NCBI GenBank assembly: GCA_964036155.1
Contig: OZ038423.1
Location: forward strand, 2,433,249-2,497,248
From: Diploscapter coronatus
Taxonomy: Eukaryota; Nematoda; Chromadorea; Rhabditida; Rhabditidae
Direction: 5' to 3'
DNA length: 64,000 bases
Shown here: in pieces, positions 47,801-58,900 of the stretch
Numbering within the stretch: the first letter of the stretch is position 1
How the letters are laid out: each line of letters begins with the position of its first letter
Program-made: the position numbers and the translations under genes
The notes under the pieces: model-generated
What the model was told of the DNA's origin: nothing
What the model saw: the letters and a program-made list of their open reading frames with translations, nothing else
The model's database searches: none

Positions 47801-49663
47801 ATTTTATGCTTCAAGGATTTGTATCCCAAAATGGTAGGATCTTGAAGCATTATGTAAACATTGTACGAGTTATGAAGTATCACACTCTGTTTTATTTTAC
47901 AAAAATAACCGCTTACATTCGAAGGATGCGGTGCCTGATCGGCAATGATGGCGTTGAGGTTTGGCTCGTTCAAGACGTCCTCGACGAGGCGTTCTGCACT
48001 GTCGTCCAGCTGGACTAGAATGGCATTCGCTGAAATTCAAATCATGTGAAAATCGTATAAAAAGACGATAACTTTAGCCTTGTATTTAATGCTAATAGCC
48101 AGGCCTAAGCCGACTTTCAGCCGATACGAAAAATTATAAGGGAGGAGATCCGCACATATTAATTTTTCTATAGAAAGTTGCTGCTTGATGCATAGGGGAT
48201 CGCAATAAGACTTCTGCAGAATATTTTGCCTTAAGGAGGCTTGCACGAAGGATCTGTCTTAAGCCCTGTTTAGGTATGCTAATAGCTGGTACCATCTTAA
48301 CCCAGCGTTAATTCAAATGACTAGTAAATAAGTATGATTGATACTGATACCTGGTTGTACTGCTTTGATTTGACCCGGTTGATAGAGCGCCCCACCGACG
48401 GCGATCGACTGCATGACCCGAACGAGAACCCGTGCGCCTACCCAATCGGCCAGCGATACCAGAGAGGAAGGGTCTGCGTCACCTAAAGTTCAGAATTTAT
48501 GGGCTCATCATCTAAAGAAGTTATCTACGATCGTCGTCAAAGCAAGAGAGGATCATGTTGAAAGACAGATGAAGCCATATGATTTGTTGGGCTCGTTGGA
48601 GCATATCAAGATGCTCAGATAGGGTTGAAAGATTGGAGTTCATATTGAAAGTGCTCATACAATAATCTTTAAGGGAGAATAGAACAAGAGATACAAGAAG
48701 TTCTCCTTTACCTATAGGCGACTCGGTAGGTAGACTGCTGAATGACGAGGATCGCAGTGACTCGCTTAGAAGAAGGGACGACGGAAATCGGAATGCGCCG
48801 ATCGGACCTGCTGGCGTGGTTACTTCTGAAAGAAGACAGATCGTGCTTACATAGATTCAAGAAGATTTCCGCATCATTTTCGTCCGTAGACTTTTCACTT
48901 TGGAAAGAAACGTTTGCGATCACGCGAGCTCGTGGAAGAAAGATAGGAAGATGAGTATGTGATGAAGCAATGATTGTGTCATAGTAAGTTTTCGGAACGT
49001 GCAGTGTTCTGATGAAGAGATTTTAGGAGAACTTTCGTCAGGCGAAAATAAATTCCAAGGGGTAAGTCGCATGAGTCCTGACGATACTTCTCTAGGTCTG
49101 GAAGAGGATGATCAAGCAGGACTTACGACTAGAAGTGCCCGGTTGCTGAATGTCATCATCCTGAATGCGGCTGGTCTGCGGAAAGAAGTGCGGCCGAATG
49201 ACGGTCGTCGAGGCGGATGACGTGCTGCCGCTGCTAGGTGTCTGCAACGATTGTACTGATTGCGATTGAGATTGGGTCGTCGAATCCGCAGTCTGCAAAT
49301 ATTTCAAGCTATGCTTCAAACTAATCCATGGAAGGATTATGGACTCTTTTTTCAATTCGTGGTAAGCACTCGATCTCCAATTCATTAGTAAACAATGTTG
49401 ATGCTTCAAAAAATCCTCTGAGAAGATAATGAATTCAACCTTTGATTGGTTGCTTGAACCGGCTCTTACAAACTATGCAATTTAATAAGTTGATAAGAGA
49501 TGATAAAGTTAACCGCATAAAATAATTCATGAAATTAGAAGATATGTTTCACAAAGTTAATGGAATGAACAGCAACATTTCTATTTGATCTTAATGACGT
49601 CTCGAAATCACTAAAAATTTTAATAAAATCAACCTGCTGCGGCGAGTCTTCTTCGTTTTCCAT
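20888..49663 (-). CDS. cic: Capicua (HMG-box transcriptional repressor), complete gene
   Basis: 35 minus-strand exons join with matching phases to 4560 nt (about 1519 aa): 49634-49663, 49127-49292, 48712-48825, 48351-48482, 47917-48029, 47525-47626, 45241-45413, 44688-44796, 44253-44347, 43213-43333, 41538-41687, 40961-41021, 40746-40813, 34082-34175, 29661-29759, 28712-28899, 28417-28467, 28228-28371, 27770-27913, 27389-27629, 26535-26657, 25019-25092, 24740-24916, 24324-24503, 24154-24279, 24010-24108, 23791-23961, 23149-23322, 22669-22776, 22455-22564, 22114-22359, 21622-21847, 21370-21478, 21173-21325, 20888-20976. It holds the long-isoform N-terminal domain, a Cys/His motif, an acidic/Gln-rich linker, the HMG box (about 929-1000) and the C1 motif (about 1415-1474). 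Capicua represses RTK/MAPK target genes by binding T(G/C)AATGAA sites. The start is ATG 49663 or, via exon 49821-49838, MPPRSQ. Confidence 0.95.
21173..21478 (-). other. cic: C1 motif exons of capicua
   Basis: Exon 21370-21478 ends with [21 protein letters not shown]; exon 21173-21325 continues with [19 protein letters not shown] and LKIREVRQR. This is the conserved C-terminal C1 motif, which cooperates with the HMG box in DNA binding in other animals. The 44-nt intron between them has stops in frame, so it must be removed. Confidence 0.93.
22999..23116. repeat. Foldback family A, copy 1
   Basis: Terminal inverted repeats of about 34 bp: GGCTATTTGGAAGCTTCAAG at the left, and GGCAACTTGGTAACCTCAAC read inward from the right; both continue into CTCAAGCCATGC. 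It sits in a capicua intron. A second copy lies at 61042-61151. Confidence 0.75.
23408..23441. other. Perfect 13-bp hairpin in a capicua intron
   Basis: TCAGGGCTGGACG and CGTCCAGCCCTGA pair perfectly around an 8-base loop. It is GC-rich compared with its surroundings and sits 85 bp 5' (in capicua sense) of exon 23149-23322. It may be the relic of a foldback element or an RNA structure. Confidence 0.6.
24154..24503 (-). other. cic: HMG-box exons of capicua
   Basis: Exon 24324-24503 encodes [34 protein letters not shown] and [11 protein letters not shown]. Exon 24154-24279 continues with [20 protein letters not shown]. This is the Capicua-type HMG box, with its WWYALG and HPDWKWCN signatures separating it from SOX and TCF boxes. 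It contacts DNA together with the C1 motif. Confidence 0.97.
27705..27760. repeat. Half copy of the TGTATTCCACACCC foldback family
   Basis: CTTTCTTCAAAAAGCGGGTGTGGAATACAAAAGACC matches the right arm of the full element at 44393-44487. It ends about 10 bp from the donor of capicua exon 27770-27913. Confidence 0.55.
27954..28097. repeat. Foldback element in a capicua intron
   Basis: GTAAGTTACCTTTACCCTCTTG (27982) is repeated in inverted form as CAAGAGGGTAGGGTTAACTTA (28061-28088), with further TTTTACC/GGTAAAA pairing inside. An additional CCCTCTTG lies at the left edge. Confidence 0.6.
29760..34081. other. 4.3-kb capicua intron
   Basis: No coding sequence recognised. It contains a foldback element (33049-33188) and scattered chance ORFs. 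TTCATTCA octamers occur at 29937 and, just 5' of the adjoining exon, at 34362. Confidence 0.8.
33049..33188. repeat. Foldback family B, copy 1
   Basis: CAGACGTTGGAACGTTTTCC at the left faces GGAAAACGTTTCAACGTCTG at the right; GCAA/TTGC follows inward. A second member with the same ends is at 40420-40556. Confidence 0.75.
36530..36840. repeat. Degenerate tandem repeat, pyrimidine-rich
   Basis: CTATCTTTCAGCCTCTC, TGATATATCA and TTTTCTGAATC-like blocks recur at intervals of roughly 70-80 bp, about four diverged units. The purine-rich block at 35750-36010 carries similar text on the other strand. Confidence 0.35.
40420..40556. repeat. Foldback family B, copy 2
   Basis: CCAGACGTTGGGACGTTTTTC at the left faces GAAAACGCCCCAGCGTCTGG at the right. 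It has the same termini and a similar length (about 137 bp) to 33049-33188. Confidence 0.75.
44393..44487. repeat. Foldback element, TGTATTCCACACCC family
   Basis: TTGTATTCCACACCCAC and GTGGGTGTGGAATACAA form inverted arms around a pyrimidine-rich centre (TTTTTTCTTTTCCCC). A half copy lies at 27705-27760. Confidence 0.7.
45241..48482 (-). other. cic: Capicua long-isoform N-terminal domain
   Basis: Exons 48351-48482, 47917-48029, 47525-47626 and 45241-45413 encode [62 protein letters not shown] and then [17 protein letters not shown]. This Tudor-like two-part barrel domain is found near the N-terminus of long Capicua isoforms. Its presence shows that this locus encodes the long form. Confidence 0.8.
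46301..46452. repeat. Foldback element (ACTCAGTGGA ends)
   Basis: ACTCAGTGGAAAAGTTACCG and CGGTAACTCTTCCACTGAGT are inverted ends of about 20 bp, followed by further GTGGTAA/TTACCGCAC pairing. Length is 152 bp, in the capicua intron between exons 47525-47626 and 45241-45413. Confidence 0.75.
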
Positions 49664-49720
49664 CTAAAGATTCCAGCAAACAATTGGGTCGCCTGAAATC
49701 TGTTTTGAATCCCTTTTTAT

Positions 49721-49941
49721 TCAAATAATCCTGGCAACTCCCGACGTTTGTGGCAGATTTTGAGCCACCATCCAGGGAGTTTGCCGACAATTTCGAAGCA
49801 CTACGAGTGTGATGTCGTACCTGCGATCTTGGAGGCATGAGACGACACGGTGTTTGCCTGCGCGCGTCACGTGAAGCACCGATCGGCCGTAGATCGCATT
49901 CAAATCATCTTCCCTAGGGCCCAGAAATGCCTCCAAACGGC
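49721..49941 (-). other. Ankyrin-like frame overlapping the capicua 5' leader
   Basis: Starting at a strong acceptor (TTTTCTTGCAG|GCC, 49942), one minus-strand frame stays open to TGA 49723-49721. It reads like two ankyrin repeats 33 residues apart: GRSVLHVTRAGKHRVVSCL and RQTPWMVAQN. AATAAA overlaps the stop (49722-49717). The same bases in another frame carry ATG CCT CCA AGA TCG CAG followed by a donor, the alternative capicua start. So this is either the 3' exon of a separate ankyrin gene just upstream of capicua, or chance. No further ankyrin exons were found upstream. Confidence 0.4.
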
Positions 49942-52900
49942 CTGCAAGAAAACCCTCGTAAAAATTTAGTTCAAAGTGTCAAATTCAAGTTCCATTGAAC
50001 GGGGCCTAATCCACATGATAACTTCTCCAAATTGACAATTTTGACCGAATTTTTATCTTTAAGCAGGAAGAAATTACGGTAAGGTTATAAATTTGCACTT
50101 TTATGCCCAACTGCACAAGTCTTGTTGAAACGTTTGCAAAAGGCTCCAATCGATAATTTGAGCATTCGCGAAAAGAATGTAACGATAGTGCGCGATAATG
50201 AGTGCTTCCAAAGTGAGCAAATTTCATCGTCAGACTCGAGTCTCTTATATAATTCGCCAACTCAGCATAATTATCATCATTTGTACAATTCACCAGTTAT
50301 TTTTCTTTGTACTACAGTCCCTAGCTCTAAAGCCTGGTGAATTCTACAATTGGCGATCATAGTGAACTGGTGAATTATACAGAAATCTCCTAACTAGAGT
50401 CTTGTTGGAGAAGTTAAAAGGGCAAGGCCCACGCCCATTTTAACGAACGCGATGCTATTTTTGGTCGAGCGATTATTGATCGACGAAAAATGTTCGTGAA
50501 GCGACGCGAAAAACACGAAATGCGAGAAAAATGGAGTGAAAACATGAAAAATGTAAGATGTACACGAGTGTACGGTAGACGATTCAAAGAAAATTTCTAA
50601 GAAGTAAGAAAACGAATTTCATTAAGTTTAAAAAATACGCTTCAAAAGATGCTATAAGAAGACATGATTTGTTGATACCAGTTAATGATAGTCTAGGGCG
50701 AAATGATTAAAAAAAAATTATCAAGTGAATATTCAGTTCTGCATGTTAACAGGGCAAGAAAAGTTAAATTAAAAAAAAAAAGATTTGTGTTCGAAAGAAA
50801 AGAACATGAACATGAAATTTTATATCAGTTCAACTGTGATAAAAGGTTGAAATAATCAAATTGACAAAATTCGGATAATCAATATATTCAATTCGGTTAG
50901 TTCCCCTTAACTCCTCACTCATTATTGGGCGTTCCCTTTCTTACACGCATTGATTCTTGATAACCCAGTAAATGGACGGGTTTATTAAGTGACGATTTTT
51001 GGCAACGGCGTGCGAAAAATCACTTCTACATCGTCGTTTTTGCGTGATAAAAATACACCTGAACTGACTAAGAGTGGAACCTGATTTTTACGCGGAATAT
51101 ATGAAAATTCGAGAATCGACGGGGATGCGTGACGAAATTTTAGGACGACATAAATTAACGGAAGTTTTGGTTGTGTATTGCGAAATGTTACCAGAATCAA
51201 TATTCTAGCGGTAGTTAGATTTTAAAACTCATAATCCCATAGCCAATATTCGAACAAATCCAGAAAAAGTCTATGAAATATTTTTAAACATATCGGAATA
51301 AGTTGAATCGAAATCGAAAACAATAATTACCTTCATTTCAATATTTTTCAACCTATTTTGAATACAACCTACAAAATTTAGCATTACTTTAAAAATGCCA
51401 TGTAAAGAAATTTCTTATCGCTAAAATTGCTGTTTTAGGTTCCTTAGGCTACATGTCTTTGCATTGCTCAATTCTGACTTCTCATTTCTCGAAGCTTGTT
51501 TTCACATTTTTCATTCGTCCATTCGATTACAAACTTCTTGCTCTCTCAATGGTGTGCTACGTCGCGAAAAGAAAAAAATAATGCTAGTATTTCAGATAAA
51601 TTAAGTTCGACAAGTTTAGAATATTAACCTTAAGAAACAATTTAACTCTTTTATATTTGCTTAAGGGATTTACAACAACTAATAGATGAATTGTGAATAA
51701 TTTATAATAGATCAAGAAATTTCTTAAAACAGATGAAATTCAACTAGTTTAGATAAGTGCCCAAATAATGTAAACCTCCGAAAATTCTCTGAAAATATTC
51801 CAAAAATTGAGATCTATTACTTTTAAGCTAAAGGAAAATAAATATTTTAAAAAATATTCAAATATTTTAAAAACCGAATTTTACTAGTCCAGTCCCCGAT
51901 TTTTGTCGTAGGAAAAAACGCATGCCAAAAGAACCAGAGAAAAACTCGGCGCGCAGTGACTAATGAAGAAAAATTGACGAACAGTGCAGCAACATAAAAG
52001 GGAAAAATCAAAATTTCTATGCACAACAATGCAAAAAATGAAATCACACACACACACACGGCACAAAACGAGGCAAAATACGAAGAAATCGAGGAAAAAT
52101 ACAAGAATGGTAGCGATTGTGAAAATGCGCGCGTGAAAAGGCAACATGTGGGGATGAAAAACTTTGCATCAAAGAAATTTAGAAAAAATGTAAAAATTTG
52201 AGGAAATTCACAAGCTAACGCATTGTCGAATTACCGAAAGAAAACATAAAAGCCAGATTCTTTGAAACCAAAAAAAAATAATGGAAATGATAATCCTTGT
52301 ATTATGAAAAAATCGAATTTTCTGAATTCAAAGAAAAGGGGCATGGGAATAGCTGAAAGGCAAAAAATTCTAAAGTTAAATTCCCATGAAACCTAAAAAA
52401 TTCATAAAAAATAATTCTAGCTCGGTTCCACCTAGCTACGTATAATCGTTCTACACAATTCACCTAGAATAGTCCAATGCTATCCCGTTCGAATAAAGGG
52501 TCGTTACTATATGCAACCCCGAGAGTTTTATGAGTTATGAGTTTCGCAGCAGTTGAACCGTTGAATGAAAGTCCGCGTATCACTAATCACCAGCGCTGAA
52601 TAATAGGTCGGACAAAAAAGGTTGGAACAATTCGATCAGAATCTGCCAATTTATCAGTACTTTGCTCGAAATGAGTAGTTGGTTATCGAGGATGAAAGGA
52701 AAAATGAAATAATCTACCAGAGAAAAGTACTCCTAAGACTAAATGGATCTGTATTGATGGTTATATATTTTATTATTTTATACTGATCATAAAAAGGTGT
52801 TAGAAAAATCCTATTTGTGGTAACAATTTAAAAGAAAGTGAATTTTCCGCAATGCACACATTTCCCCAGCTCATTGAGCGTCGATTAGTAGTCGAGTTGT

Positions 52901-55900
52901 GCCGCGTTTACGCAATATATCCACACTATTGGAAAACGGCTGAATAAAATAGGCCAGCAGCACACTTGAATCAAATGATTCAATTTCACGCTAATTTACC
53001 TGTTAGCACCTCGATTATGATAACCACATCGGGAGTTCATTCATCCAATTTTCAGATACGGCAATTTGATATGCAATCTGGGTTTCCATACCTATGCTTA
53101 ATCGTAGGGCAAGAAATTTCCCCGAGTGATTCAGTTCAAAATGCCAAAAGTTGAAACGAAATTCCGAGAATCATTATGAAGATTTGATAGCGAATATTTA
53201 ATTTCCAAGCTTTCAAAGCCGGAGGTCAAAAAGGAAACTTTTAATAGGAAAATCGCGAAAATAGTTGTACCTTTGCAAAAATTCGAGTTCTTTTTCTTTT
53301 CTGTAAAATAACTCATTTCTATTGTTAGCTCAGCGCACGATCTAAAAATTTATGAACTAACCGGAGTGGATAAGTTTAGCTCTGTGTCAACTAGATCAGA
53401 ACATATCCAGGTCTTTTGCAAGTGGTTATCGAAAATGATATGCCAACCAGTTTTTCCTGGCTATCTCTAACCATCGGCCGAGTCACCATACGTCGTTCGA
53501 CGCTCTCGACTCGTCTATCTGTACTGCTGTATCTCGGGTGTGTTTTCATCTCTCCTCCCGCGCGCCTCTGTAAACTGCGTAGTGGGAGGAAACAGAAAAA
53601 GCAGTTTACAAATGTCGCAAAATCTCCATCAAATCGAAAATGCATTCCGAACATTTTTACGACATGAATGAAATGTGACGCAATTTTCGAATCAGAGATA
53701 AAATGATATTAAAATCGATATTTGACCTTTCAAAAATCTCAATATCAAATTGATCCAGATTTCTTATCAAATTTGCAAATTTGAGTAGCTGTGATTATCT
53801 TAAAACAATCCCATAGTGATATCATAATGGAGTCATAAAATTGATTAGATGTTTTAAAAAATTCTGCAATAATTTGATAGTTTCGATATCAATGTTTTTC
53901 GAAAAAGCTGCATGAAATCAAACGTTAAAATTGAATACTCTACGTTTCTGGCCTTACACTCTGACATCTCACGACGCTAGTCATTTCCGTTACCTAACTC
54001 TTCCTACTCGCGAAGACTGTTCACACATCGTTACGTAACGGACATTTATGCGGTATTAAAAATGCGGTGTATTGATAAAGAAGAGAAGGGCAAAGGGAAA
54101 AATTGCAAAACTATTTGAGATATCGAGAAAGAGCGCAAAGAATTGATTAATTATCAATTAGCTAAAAGTCGAAAAATCAGAGTTGAGTTGGAATTAATTT
54201 GACTTCAATAAATTGAAAATAAAAACCCGGGTGGTTAATGCCATCATTATATCAGTAAAAATTTAAAACGTCAATTTTTGAAAGAGTAAATCAAATTGAA
54301 TTTATAGAATCCAAATCTCCAAATATACGCTCGGTTTTGATTGACTTACGTCTCGCACATGGCAAAGGCCGAGTTGGTTGATCCTCGCTTTCACGCAGTT
54401 TGCAAATCAAACAAACCGAACAACGACCGGGGCGAGACGTGTACTGCCCACAAAAAACAGGCAAAAGCTGCACAGCGCGCCATTTTTGCCATTTTGGGCA
54501 GCTTTTATTTTTATTTCGTCAACCCCGCAAAACTGCACAATTCACTCTAAAAGAGGGACATAAAAATGCGTGAACTATGCCGATAGAATTGTTGTGAAAT
54601 ATTGAATAGTCGAAAAATCAATCTTGAGGTAGAACACGTTGCTACATTTTGAAAGATTTGAGCAGGAATTATCGTGAGTGTCAGAGGCACACGAACTTCT
54701 ATTGTTGAAAAAAGGTTTTCAACCTCAAAATTATGTTAGTTTCAAAAATTTAGCTGATAAATCAAGAAACTCGTGGAATCTTTAAATAGCCTAAATTTCG
54801 ATGAACTTCAAAATGTAGTACGAATTTTTAAGGTAGATTCTCTAATCGATATAAAATTGACGATAATAAGACGATTGCCTGAAACATAAGTGAGTAACTG
54901 CGAAAACACATTCTCAAAAACGCGAAAATCAATATTTTCCTCGGAAAAGTGCGAGAACACGAGAACTCCTATGAATGCGCGAAGTGCGATAAGCGTTACA
55001 GTAATCACGAGTAATTATGAGACAAAGGGGAACTAATGCGCATTTTTCTCCCTATCAATACATCATTCGTTGTCATGGGACTTTCTTTTCAACATTTCCT
55101 AAAAATACGCGGCGGAATTGCAGAAAAATCAAGATACATCCAAGAATTGCTAAATTTACAATGTGAATATTAAAGAGCTGGAAAAGGGGAGGAGTCCTCA
55201 GACCACGCCAATTTTTAGCTAAAATCATAGGTTTTTCATCAATGAGAAATTAAGAATACTTTTTCTTCAAACAATACTGATGACACGTAAATATTCTTTG
55301 TATAAAACTACTTATAGAAAAGTGAAACATGAATTTTTCTCAATAAAGCATTTTCAAGAATAACTGAGATAAATGAATCTCATAGTAAAATCAAAATATA
55401 AAGGCGTATTCAAGGAAGATTTCAATTAGGGCATTTTCTAGTAAGACTCAAGTATAGGCGTTTTCTCACAAGATGAACTACTTTCTCGAGTAATCAGTTG
55501 GGAGTCACGGGACTATTGACTGCTTGAGTCGCCCCTAGGCCCTTCCATTGCCTGTCGCTTACGTTCTTTACAACCATTCCATATTCTCGGGTTCTCGGGA
55601 AAATGGGCAACGTTGCTAATTCACTCTCGCAAGCAAGCCTTGCCCGAGTGATAACAGATGTTCATTTTCCAGATTACACACATATTTCGGGTGAAAGTCA
55701 ATGCATTATCGAACTGACTCGTATGTAAACATTGCATTTGGTCAACGCGCGGTGTGACTTGAAAAATTATCACCGACTTCTGAAAAATCTATCCCCTTGC
55801 AGCTGCCACCCTCTTTTCTGGCAAATAGCGAGAGGAAACTAGAATAAAAGGGGGTAATAATTACAAGATGTCAAACTTTGTAATAAAATATGTTCTGAAT

Positions 55901-58900
55901 TATTCCAAATCAAGATCCAAAATTGCTGTTATTATTATTGTTGAAATGCGTTCACTCTATATAATATCTTAAAAAATCCGAAAAAAACCATGCGCTTCAA
56001 TTGCAATTTCATAAAATTAAAGCTCCGCCCCTTATCACCAAATCCATAGGAAATCGATAAATAGTGATGTAATCTTTCTCCATTTTGCAATCACGCTTAT
56101 CACTGATTTTTCCCTTCTGCTAGAGCACACTCTCGCACGTGGTATTCTCTCATTTTTCGTTTATCATTAATTTTATCAGTGACTATCAGTGAACGCGATC
56201 CTCAAGTGCCCGGAAAAATGCACTCTTTTCGCGTTGTGTAGTAAAATCTCCATCTTTTCCACTGCGATATTTCGTATTTGCAACTATTCAGCGCGTTTTT
56301 TCGATTACATGTATTACAGATAACGCGTAAACGCTTAGCGGTAAATTCTGCATGTCTTCTTCCTTTTCTCGCATTTTTAATTTTATTTCTAGGGAAATTT
56401 GGAATGCAACGCCTGGCAGATCATCGTAAAATGCCGAAATTTGCTGATAAGGCGGGAAAAATGAATAGATGAATGAAAGATAGTAGGGAGAAAAGATAGA
56501 GCGTCCGAGAATTACGCGTAACAATTCGCATTACGTAGCGGTAAATAAAATCGCTGATAGATGATAAGCAAAAGGCAGTCAAATTGTCGCTCGAAATGCC
56601 AGAGTGTTTGTGCAACCAAACGCTAGAAAAATGGCAAAGAGAATAAATGATACATTGTAAGCATTTTTCTAGGAATTCTTGCACTATTACGGATTTTTGA
56701 TGACTTACGCTACTTACAAACCCAAAAGTATTTTTAGATTGATAAATTTCTTAAATTAGATTTTCCAAAACTTATTTGAAAAAATAAAATAACTACTCAG
56801 TCCATCCAAAAAAGGCAAATCAAATATATTTCAATAATAATAACCCCCTAAAATTTTCTGACACATACAATAAGATAATGTTCAATTTTTAAAGGAAAAA
56901 GAAGCCAAAACACTAGCATCGTATTTCTGTTGAAACTTACATTAACTTTTGTGATTTCAGAAACCTGTAAAAAAGCAATTTTAAAATGAAACCAATGAAG
57001 AAAATTTTCAACTTTCAAAAGGATAAAAATCCTGTAGTAAAAATTGTTATATCCACCCACTTACGATCATTTTATGTTAATTTCAACAATAAACCATAAA
57101 GTCAGATAATTTATCCAGGCCAAATCATGTTAATCTGGCTATTTAATAAACCCAACTACTACGTCAAAACTCAAGATACTTCCTGAAGCCTTTTTCGAAA
57201 TCCACGCTTTATTTTCAATGCCTAATTGCTTGAAATTTTGATCATGTGATTAGAAAGTGTAGGAAATTCCGAATGCAGGTTCTTTTTATCAGGATTTGAA
57301 TAAGTCAGCGTAGAATTGGGGGATTTAGAATTTGGCACCAAGGGTTTCCCTGGTTGAAATTAAAACCACCAGTGTTTTCCCCAGGCTTCATAATAATCAG
57401 ATCCTGATAAGCCTAACAATAAGACATAATAAATATGTAAGCTTTGAAGAAGCCTGCCAAAATATGACTTATTTGAAAAAGATCTGCAGAATAATTTGTT
57501 TTAATCTTTCAGATGAATGGGAAAGATGTAGACTACCTAGATTCAATACTAATAAATAAAACTGATAGTTACCGGAATAACGTTCGAAATATTATGGATG
57601 GCATCAATTTGACTAGAACGTGAGCTTTTATAATGTCCTCTACGTAGCTTAACAGTTTTTCAATTTCATTCTCAGAACAATAAAAAGTACAGGAACTAAT
57701 CGGAAACTATCCCACCGCGTGTTTTGATGGAAATATGAAAACTTGTCTGTGTATTTCCGCAATGCACTGTTTCAAAGCCTCATAATTTGCGTGCATTTAT
57801 GACTACGATATGGCGGAATGTTCTTCTCAATGATAAAGAGTACCCTATCAAAAGCGACTGATATCTCAAAAGTTCATTCTTCTCCGGAAATTCAAGTTTA
57901 ATGAAGATATTCCGGCTCAAAATTGTCTTGTCGTAGAGGGAATCGGGTAAAAAGCAGGAAATTTGCGGAAATTTTACCTTGATGTATTATCTATGAGCCA
58001 TCAGAGTGTAAAATACATGACTTTTCATAAATTTCGAAGAACGATTACTAACTTTGTTACAGTAATTACCTTAAAAATAGAAAAAAATCAAGAAATTCCT
58101 TATTTTATACAATAAATAATAAAAAAAAACGATAATGATACTATTTTCAGCGTACTTTAAGTTAATAACGTTGGATTGCAATATAAAAAGACGTGGTTTT
58201 CTCGTGAAAGTGAGTGATAAAATGCAGCGCGTTTTTTGATTCTCGTGAAGCGATGCCCCCGAAGGAAGGCAAATGAATAAGAAAGTAGACGAAGGCGATT
58301 GGCGTAATGCACGAGAGGATACAGGAGAGAGAGAAAGATGAAAACTCGGTTCGGGTACGACAAAGAATATTTGGAGCGGGAGAGAAAGTGGAATCTTGAC
58401 TGGGATACAGAACATGAAGAGTTGTGAGTAAATATGAATGAGCACGAACGATGGTAGCTATGAATTCGAAATGATGAGTGGACGAAATCAATGAGCGAAG
58501 GGACATTTTTTTGACGTTTGATGAAAATATGACTCAACAACATACCGGCATATAGATTCAAGGAAGAGGACAATATTCTGACCGAGATCGCAATTGTAAA
58601 AGTAATTATCTTTCAGGTAAGTTTCACGAACTTTCAAGATGATTTCAATAGCACGAAGAGTAATATCATAAGAGCATAGAAATCTAAATTATCGAAATTA
58701 TCTCAAATGCCTTACAAACTAAATTCACGTCCTTTTATACTCCCTTTTGTCTAAAGGTCATACGATTTCTTGTACTCCTTCAACCTCCACACACACGGTT
58801 TTTGGCGTATCGTAAAACCGTGCGACATTTGCAGAATTCATTTTTTGCCTCGCCCCATTTCTGGGAATCTCCGTGTGTATGTAGCATCATTGCATAGGCG

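Noticed and set aside
52040..52062. (CA)n microsatellite
   Set aside because: Only a few repeat units; not informative.
53391..53654. 87-codon minus-strand frame with an Arg/Glu-rich middle
   Set aside because: An acceptor-like CAGTTTACAG is present but no partner exon; TGTAAACTGC/GCAGTTTACA suggests a foldback instead.
58071..58573. Three overlapping minus-strand frames of 114-138 codons
   Set aside because: Composition is Ser/Phe/Tyr/Leu-rich and reflects a purine-rich plus strand open in all three frames; no domain and no splice-site logic.
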